Source of the DNA: Rhizobium sp. SL42
GTDB taxonomy: Bacteria > Pseudomonadota > Alphaproteobacteria > Rhizobiales > Rhizobiaceae
Reading direction: 5' to 3'
Length of the DNA: 64,000 bases
Assembly: GCF_021729845.1 (NCBI RefSeq)
Contig: NZ_CP063397.1
Location: forward strand, 3,672,001-3,736,000
A model generated the notes under the pieces. It did not search any database, was not told where the DNA came from, and worked only from the letters and a program-made list of their open reading frames with translations. Below, one piece after another: positions 55,780 to 64,000 of the stretch; position 1 is the first letter of the stretch, and every line of letters begins with the position of its first letter. A program made the translations under genes and the position numbers.

Positions 55780-58242
55780 ATGATCAAAACTCCCCACGCA
55801 GCTGACCTTCCCCTTCCCAAGCGCATCGCATCTGATCCGGATGCCCTTGCCGCTGAAATCATGGAGAAGCTGACCTACGCGATCGGCAAGGATGCCAAGG
55901 TCGCCACACCCCATGACTGGCTGACGGCAACCATCCTCGTGGTGCGCGACCGCATCATCGACAAATGGATGGAATCGACCCGCACCACCTACCACAACAA
56001 CGGCAAGCGGGTTTACTACCTGTCCCTGGAATTCCTTATCGGCCGCCTGATGCGCGATGCCATGTCGAACCTCGGCTTGATGGAAGACATTCGCCAGGCG
56101 CTGACCTCGCTCAGCGTCGATCTCGACGTCATCGCCGGCCTTGAACCGGACGCAGCCCTTGGCAATGGCGGTCTCGGCCGCCTCGCCGCCTGCTTCATGG
56201 AATCGATGGCAACCGTCAACATTCCCGCCTATGGCTACGGCATCCGCTATGTGCATGGCCTCTTCCGCCAGCAGATGGCCGAGGGCTGGCAGGTGGAGCT
56301 GCCGGAAAGCTGGCTGGCGCACGGCAACCCTTGGGAATTCGAGCGTCGCGAAAGCTCCTACGAAGTCGGCTATGGCGGCACGGTCGAGACGATCACCAGC
56401 CCGGAAGACGAGTTGCGCTACGTCTGGAAACAGGGCGAGCGCGTGATCGCCACCGCCTACGATACCCCGGCCGTCGGCTGGCGCGGCGAACGCGTCAACA
56501 CGCTTCGCCTGTGGTCTGCCCAGCCGATCGACCCGATCCTGCTCGATGCCTTCAACGCCGGCGACCATATCGGCGCGCTGCGCGAGAGCAACAAGGCTGA
56601 AAGCCTGACCCGCGTGCTCTATCCAGCCGACGCCACGCCCGCCGGCCAGGAACTGCGCCTCCGGCAGGAATATTTCTTCTGTTCGGCATCGCTGCAGGAC
56701 ATCGTCCGTCGCCACCTGCAGCAGGGCAACGCCTTGTCCGCTCTGCCCGACAAGGTCGCGGTCCAGCTGAACGATACCCATCCGGCCGTCTCGGTCGTCG
56801 AACTCATGCGCCTGCTCGTCGACGTGCATGGCCTCGATTTCGACACCGCCTGGGACATCACCTGGAAGACCTTCTCCTACACCAACCACACGCTGCTGCC
56901 GGAAGCGCTGGAAAGCTGGCCGGTTCCCCTCTTCGAGCGCCTTTTGCCGCGCCACATGCAGCTGGTCTACGAGATCAACGCCAAGGTCCTGCTGGCGGCC
57001 CGCAAGAACCGCGGCTTCTCCGACAGCGAAATCAGCCGGATCTCGCTGATCGACGAAAGCGGCGATCGCCGGGTGCGCATGGGCAATCTTGCCTTCATCG
57101 GCGCTCATTCGATCAACGGCGTCTCCGCGCTGCATACGGAACTGATGAAGGAAACGGTGTTTGCCGACCTGCACAAACTGTATCCGACCCGCATCAACAA
57201 CAAGACCAACGGGATCACGCCTCGCCGCTGGCTGATGCAGTGCAACTCGGACCTGACGTCGCTTATCAAGGAAGCGATCGGCCCCGAATTCCTCGATGAC
57301 GCGAGCAAGCTGACGGCCCTTGACGCCTTTGCCGACGATGCGTCTTTCCAGCAGAAATTCGCAGCCGTGAAACGTGCCAACAAGGAAAAGCTGGCAGCCC
57401 TTGTCGCAAGCCGCATGGGCATCCGGCTTGACCCGAATGCGATGTTCGACATTCAGATCAAGCGCATTCACGAATACAAGCGCCAGTTGCTCAACATCAT
57501 TGAAACCGTTGCCCTGTTCGACCAGATGCGATCGCATCCGGAACGCGACTGGGTTCCGCGCGTAAAAATCTTCGCCGGCAAGGCGGCGCCGAGCTATCAC
57601 AACGCCAAGCTGATCATCAAGCTCGCCAATGACGTCGCCCGCGTCGTCAACAACGACCCGTCCGTGCGCGGCCTGCTCAAGGTCGTGTTCGTGCCGAACT
57701 ACAACGTCTCGCTTGCCGAAGTGATGGTGCCGGCCGCCGACCTCTCCGAACAAATTTCCACCGCCGGCATGGAAGCGTCGGGAACCGGGAACATGAAGTT
57801 TGCGTTGAACGGTGCATTGACCATCGGCACGCTCGATGGTGCCAATGTCGAAATGCGGGATCATGTCGGAGAGGAAAACATTGTGATTTTCGGAATGACC
57901 GCCGACGAAGTCGGTCGCGTCCGGGCCGAGGGATACAATCCGCGTGCGGCGATCGAGGCCTCTCGCGACCTTTCCCAGGCCCTGGCTGCGATTTCCTCCG
58001 GCGTGTTTTCGCCCGATGACCGCGAGCGTTATACCGGGCTGATGCAAGGCATCTACCAGCATGACTGGTTCATGGTCGCCGCAGATTTCGACGCCTACAC
58101 CCAGGCCCAGCGGCAGGTCGACCAGATCTGGACCGACACATCTGGCTGGTACTCGAAAACGATCCGCAATACGGCGCGCATGGGCTGGTTCTCTTCGGAC
58201 CGGACGATCCGCCAGTACAACGCGGACATCTGGAGAGCTTGA
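55780..58242 (+). CDS. glgP: Glycogen/starch/alpha-glucan phosphorylase
   Basis: An 820-residue PLP enzyme releasing glucose-1-phosphate from the ends of glycogen. It has RVYYLSLEFLIGRLM near the N-terminus, ALGNGGLGRLAACFMES, QLNDTHPA, and the PLP-lysine region EASGTGNMKFALNGA near residue 673. First gene of the five-gene glycogen operon, preceded by AGGCGG. The stop overlaps the glgB start as TGATG. Having the degrading enzyme first in a synthesis operon is typical of Agrobacterium and Rhizobium. Confidence 0.97.
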   Translation: MIKTPHAADLPLPKRIASDPDALAAEIMEKLTYAIGKDAKVATPHDWLTATILVVRDRIIDKWMESTRTTYHNNGKRVYYLSLEFLIGRLMRDAMSNLGLMEDIRQALTSLSVDLDVIAGLEPDAALGNGGLGRLAACFMESMATVNIPAYGYGIRYVHGLFRQQMAEGWQVELPESWLAHGNPWEFERRESSYEVGYGGTVETITSPEDELRYVWKQGERVIATAYDTPAVGWRGERVNTLRLWSAQPIDPILLDAFNAGDHIGALRESNKAESLTRVLYPADATPAGQELRLRQEYFFCSASLQDIVRRHLQQGNALSALPDKVAVQLNDTHPAVSVVELMRLLVDVHGLDFDTAWDITWKTFSYTNHTLLPEALESWPVPLFERLLPRHMQLVYEINAKVLLAARKNRGFSDSEISRISLIDESGDRRVRMGNLAFIGAHSINGVSALHTELMKETVFADLHKLYPTRINNKTNGITPRRWLMQCNSDLTSLIKEAIGPEFLDDASKLTALDAFADDASFQQKFAAVKRANKEKLAALVASRMGIRLDPNAMFDIQIKRIHEYKRQLLNIIETVALFDQMRSHPERDWVPRVKIFAGKAAPSYHNAKLIIKLANDVARVVNNDPSVRGLLKVVFVPNYNVSLAEVMVPAADLSEQISTAGMEASGTGNMKFALNGALTIGTLDGANVEMRDHVGEENIVIFGMTADEVGRVRAEGYNPRAAIEASRDLSQALAAISSGVFSPDDRERYTGLMQGIYQHDWFMVAADFDAYTQAQRQVDQIWTDTSGWYSKTIRNTARMGWFSSDRTIRQYNADIWRA

Positions 58243-60455
58243 TGGCAAGATCGCCGAAGAAGATCGGTGAGACAGGTAAGCCGGAAACACCGCCGGCTGC
58301 AGACGTGCAGGCAATTATCCACGGCACCCATAACGATCCTTTCGCGATTTTGGGCATGCACGAAATCGGCAGCGGATTTGTCGCGCGCTGCTTCGTGCCG
58401 GGTGCTGAAACGGTAACCGCCACGGCCTTGAACGGCACCGTGATCGGTGAATTGCAGTGCCTCGATCCGGCCGGCTTTTTTGCCGGTCCGGTCAAGGTGC
58501 AGGGCTTGCAGCCCGTGCGCTACCGTGCAACGCGCGGCGACGCCGAGTGGACGGTGACCGACCCCTACAGCTTCGGCCCGATCCTCGGCCCCATGGATGA
58601 CTATTTCATCCGCGAGGGCTCGCATCTGCGCCTGTTCGACAAGATGGGCGCGCATCCGCTCAAGCATCAGGGTGTGGACGGTTTCCACTTCGCGGTCTGG
58701 GCGCCGAATGCCCGTCGTGTTTCGGTGGTCGGCGATTTCAATGAATGGGACGGCCGCCGCCATGTCATGCGGCTGCGCCGCGACACCGGCATCTGGGAAA
58801 TCTTTGCCCCGGACGTTCGTACCGGTTCGGCCTATAAATTCGAGATCATCGGCAAGGATGGCGCATTGCAGCCGTTGAAGGCCGATCCCTATGCGCGCCG
58901 CGCCGAACTGCGCCCGAAGAATGCGTCAGTCACGGCAGCTGAACTGGAGCAGGTCTGGGAAGACGCCGACCATCGCAAGCACTGGGCGACCGTCAACCAG
59001 CGACAACAGCCGATCTCGATCTACGAGGTTCATGCCGCCTCCTGGCAGCGTCACCAGGATGGCTCGCTGCTGACCTGGGACGAGATGGCCGAGCGCCTGA
59101 TCCCCTATTGCGTCGACATGGGCTTCACCCATATCGAGTTCATGCCGATCTCGGAATACCCCTACGACCCCTCGTGGGGCTACCAGACGACCGGCCTCTT
59201 TGCCCCGACGGCGCGCTTCGGCGAGCCGGAAGGTTTTGCCCGCTTCGTCAACGGTTGCCACAAGGTCGGCCTCGGCGTCCTGCTCGACTGGGTGCCCGCG
59301 CACTTCCCGACCGACGCCCATGGCCTGCGCCATTTCGACGGCACGGCGCTCTACGAGCACGAGGACCCGCGCCAGGGCTACCACCCCGACTGGAACACCG
59401 CGATCTACAACTTCGGCCGCATCGAGGTGCTGTCCTACCTGATCAACAACGCCCTCTACTGGGCCGAGAAATTCCACCTCGACGGCCTGCGCGTCGATGC
59501 GGTCGCCTCGATGCTCTACCTCGACTATTCGCGCAAAGAGGGCGAATGGATCCCCAACGAATACGGCGGACGCGAAAATCTCGAATCCGTGCGTTTCCTG
59601 CAGTCGATGAATAGCCATGTCTATGGCAGCCATCCGGGCATCATGACCATTGCCGAGGAGAGCACCTCCTGGCCGAAAGTCTCGCAACCGGTTCACGAGG
59701 GCGGGCTCGGCTTCGGCTTCAAGTGGAACATGGGCTTCATGCACGACACGCTGAGCTATTTTGCCCGCGACCCGATCTACCGCAAGCATCACCACCAGGA
59801 ACTGACCTTCGGCCTGCTCTACGCCTTCTCGGAAAATTTCGTCCTGCCGATCTCTCATGACGAAGTCGTGCACGGCAAAGGCTCGATGATCGCCAAGATG
59901 CCCGGCGACGACTGGCAGAAATTTGCCAATCTGCGCGCCTATTACGGCTTCATGTGGGGACATCCCGGCAAGAAGCTGCTGTTCATGGGACAGGAATTTG
60001 CCCAGTGGAGCGAATGGAGCGAAAGCCAGTCCCTCGACTGGAACCTGCTGCAATACGCACCCCACGAGGGCATGCGCCGCCTGATCCGCGACCTGAACCT
60101 GACCTATCGCTCGAAGCCGGCGCTCCATGCGCGCGACTGCGAGGGAGAGGGCTTCGAATGGCTGATCAGCCAAGACCAGGACAATTCCGTCTTTGCCTGG
60201 CTGCGCAAGGCTCCGGGAGAAAGACCGATCGCCGTGATCTGCAATCTGACGCCGACTTTCCATTCGCACTATCGCATCAGTCTGCCCGCGGGTGGTCGCT
60301 GGCGGGAAATCATCAATACCGATGCTGAAATTTATGGCGGCAGCGGCAAGGGCAATGGTGGTCGGGTGGAGGCCCACACCTCTGGTGAGGGATGGGCAAA
60401 GGCAGTGATGACGCTACCGCCTTTGGCTGTCATCATGCTGGAATTGGAACAGTAA
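58242..60455 (+). CDS. glgB: 1,4-alpha-glucan branching enzyme
   Basis: A 737-residue GH13 enzyme that makes alpha-1,6 branches. It has N-terminal CBM48-like domains (FAVWAPNARRVSVVGDFNEWDG), a catalytic barrel with HLDGLRVDAVASMLYLDY (nucleophile Asp), IAEEST (acid Glu) and ISHDEVVHGKGS, and a C-terminal all-beta domain. The ATG at 58242 overlaps the glgP stop by one base; a TTG one codon earlier is less likely. Confidence 0.97.
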   Translation: MARSPKKIGETGKPETPPAADVQAIIHGTHNDPFAILGMHEIGSGFVARCFVPGAETVTATALNGTVIGELQCLDPAGFFAGPVKVQGLQPVRYRATRGDAEWTVTDPYSFGPILGPMDDYFIREGSHLRLFDKMGAHPLKHQGVDGFHFAVWAPNARRVSVVGDFNEWDGRRHVMRLRRDTGIWEIFAPDVRTGSAYKFEIIGKDGALQPLKADPYARRAELRPKNASVTAAELEQVWEDADHRKHWATVNQRQQPISIYEVHAASWQRHQDGSLLTWDEMAERLIPYCVDMGFTHIEFMPISEYPYDPSWGYQTTGLFAPTARFGEPEGFARFVNGCHKVGLGVLLDWVPAHFPTDAHGLRHFDGTALYEHEDPRQGYHPDWNTAIYNFGRIEVLSYLINNALYWAEKFHLDGLRVDAVASMLYLDYSRKEGEWIPNEYGGRENLESVRFLQSMNSHVYGSHPGIMTIAEESTSWPKVSQPVHEGGLGFGFKWNMGFMHDTLSYFARDPIYRKHHHQELTFGLLYAFSENFVLPISHDEVVHGKGSMIAKMPGDDWQKFANLRAYYGFMWGHPGKKLLFMGQEFAQWSEWSESQSLDWNLLQYAPHEGMRRLIRDLNLTYRSKPALHARDCEGEGFEWLISQDQDNSVFAWLRKAPGERPIAVICNLTPTFHSHYRISLPAGGRWREIINTDAEIYGGSGKGNGGRVEAHTSGEGWAKAVMTLPPLAVIMLELEQ

Positions 60456-60467
60456 GGGGAGGATAAT

Positions 60468-61727
60468 ATGACAGAAAAGCGGACCAAGAGCCTGTCGCGC
60501 GACGCTATGGCCTATGTTTTGGCCGGTGGCCGCGGCAGCCGTCTCAAGGAATTGACCGATCGCCGGGCAAAACCCGCCGTCTATTTTGGCGGCAAGGCGC
60601 GCATTATTGATTTTGCACTCTCCAATGCCCTGAACTCGGGCATCCGCCGCATCGGCGTCGCCACGCAATACAAGGCGCATTCGCTCATCCGCCACCTGCA
60701 ACTCGGCTGGAACTTCTTCCGCCCCGAGCGCAACGAAAGTTTCGACGTCCTGCCGGCCTCCCAGCGTGTGTCAGAAACCCAGTGGTATGAAGGCACGGCG
60801 GACGCCGTCTTCCAGAATATCGACATCATCGAGCCGTATGGCCCGGAATACATGGTGATCCTGGCCGGCGACCATATCTACAAGATGGACTACGAGCAGA
60901 TGCTCCAGCAGCATGTCGACACCGGCGCCGATGTCACCATCGGCTGCCTGGAAGTGCCGCGCATGGAAGCGGTCGGCTTCGGCGTCATGCATGTCGACGC
61001 GACCGACCGCATTATCGACTTCGTCGAGAAGCCGGCCGATCCGCCGGGCATTCCCGGCAACGAGGACATGGCGCTCGCCTCGATGGGCATCTATGTTTTC
61101 CACACCAAGTTCCTGATGGAACTGCTGCGCCGCGACGCCGCCGATCCGAATTCCAGCCGCGACTTCGGCAAGGACATCATTCCCTACGTCGTACAGAGCG
61201 GCAAGGCCGTCGCCCATCGCTTCGCCCGCTCCTGCGTCCGCTCCGATTTCGAGCGCACCCCCTACTGGCGCGATGTCGGCACGATCGACGCCTACTGGCA
61301 GGCCAATATCGACCTGACCGACATCGTTCCGGAACTCGACCTCTACGACAAGTCCTGGCCGATCTGGACCTATTCCGAAAACACGCCGCCGGCCAAGTTC
61401 GTCCATGACGACGAGGGACGTCGCGGCTCGGCGATCTCGTCACTGGTTTCCGGCGACTGCATCATTTCCGGGTCTTCACTGTACAAGAGCCTGTTGTTCA
61501 CCGGCGTGCGAGCCAATTCCTATTCCCGCCTCGAAGGCGCAGTCGTCCTCCCAAAGGTTCAGGTCGGCCGTCATGCCCGGCTCACAAATGTCGTGATAGA
61601 CCACGGCGTCGTGATCCCCGAAGGACTGATCGTCGGCGAGGATCCGGAAATGGATGCCAAGCGCTTCCGTCGCAGTGAAAACGGGATTTGCCTGATCACC
61701 CAGGCGATGATCGACAAATTGGGATAG
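60468..61727 (+). CDS. glgC: Glucose-1-phosphate adenylyltransferase (ADP-glucose pyrophosphorylase)
   Basis: A 419-residue enzyme making ADP-glucose, the committed and allosterically controlled step of glycogen synthesis. It has [44 protein letters not shown] N-terminal signature (residues ~15-50), [21 protein letters not shown] and a C-terminal left-handed beta-helix. Very good ribosome site (GGGGAGGA) before 60468, 12 bases after glgB. Confidence 0.97.
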   Translation: MTEKRTKSLSRDAMAYVLAGGRGSRLKELTDRRAKPAVYFGGKARIIDFALSNALNSGIRRIGVATQYKAHSLIRHLQLGWNFFRPERNESFDVLPASQRVSETQWYEGTADAVFQNIDIIEPYGPEYMVILAGDHIYKMDYEQMLQQHVDTGADVTIGCLEVPRMEAVGFGVMHVDATDRIIDFVEKPADPPGIPGNEDMALASMGIYVFHTKFLMELLRRDAADPNSSRDFGKDIIPYVVQSGKAVAHRFARSCVRSDFERTPYWRDVGTIDAYWQANIDLTDIVPELDLYDKSWPIWTYSENTPPAKFVHDDEGRRGSAISSLVSGDCIISGSSLYKSLLFTGVRANSYSRLEGAVVLPKVQVGRHARLTNVVIDHGVVIPEGLIVGEDPEMDAKRFRRSENGICLITQAMIDKLG

Positions 61728-61735
61728 CCACGTCC

Positions 61736-64000
<2,265 letters not shown>

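Noticed and set aside
55732..58314. 860-codon open frame on the minus strand opposite glgP
   Set aside because: glgP is certain; the antisense frame is a shadow.

Overview
The window is a 64 kb stretch of alphaproteobacterial chromosome, most likely from the family Rhizobiaceae (Rhizobium/Agrobacterium group). This rests on GC-rich codon use, on typical Rhizobiales genes (gapR/DUF2312, omp10, homospermidine synthase, CpdR), and on the gene order glgP-glgB-glgC-glgA-pgm, which is characteristic of Agrobacterium and Rhizobium. Nearly all of it is coding. I see no insertion sequence, prophage, CRISPR array, rRNA operon or replication origin, and no clear frameshift in any recognised gene. Both ends are cut: an N-formylglutamate amidohydrolase at the left and pgm at the right.

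Layout. 1-5 kb: FGase (partial), DUF1244, gapR; then, on the minus strand, a DUF882 M15-type peptidase and an NtrC-like regulator lacking the usual sigma-54 contact loop. 5-10.8 kb: pepF, folate genes pabB-pabC, a YciI protein, a hicAB toxin-antitoxin pair, a DUF3445 protein. 10.9-17.3 kb: hss, omp10, a 5'-nucleotidase with LysM, hemH, and an ArsR/AHSA1 pair with two matching operator-like repeats. 17.7-25.6 kb: a secreted Cache-like protein beside a chemoreceptor, an SPFH/NfeD pair, kpsF, an outer-membrane barrel, galU. 25.8-36.2 kb: a lytic transglycosylase, a degenerate SGNH protein, gltBD, threonine aldolase.

36.3-39 kb holds a four-gene bufferin-type operon: a Cys-containing secreted precursor (DUF2282), an MNIO enzyme (DUF692), a DUF2063 partner and DoxX. 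This is a peptide-modification and probably copper-handling system. Next comes a small heat-shock gene whose leader looks like a ROSE RNA thermometer behind an RpoH-type promoter. 39.7-45.7 kb: an alpha/beta hydrolase, hisN, a probable small RNA with anti-Shine-Dalgarno loops (Cuckoo/alpha-r14-like), a complete FGase paralogue, cpdR, tRNA-Val(GAC), a 55-residue membrane protein with a TTG start, a YkgJ-like cysteine-cluster protein and an FAH-family hydrolase.

46-55.5 kb: manC, then a tight cluster of transglutaminase/DUF2126, ATP-grasp/alpha-E, and transglutaminase. This is a widespread but functionally unresolved amidoligase/peptidase set. A solitary TadG-like VWA protein follows. 55.8-64 kb: the glycogen operon glgP-glgB-glgC-glgA-pgm, tightly coupled, which makes and degrades glycogen through glucose-1-phosphate and ADP-glucose.

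Gene calls are firm where a family is named. Start codons, promoters and RNA structures were judged by eye and are less certain.
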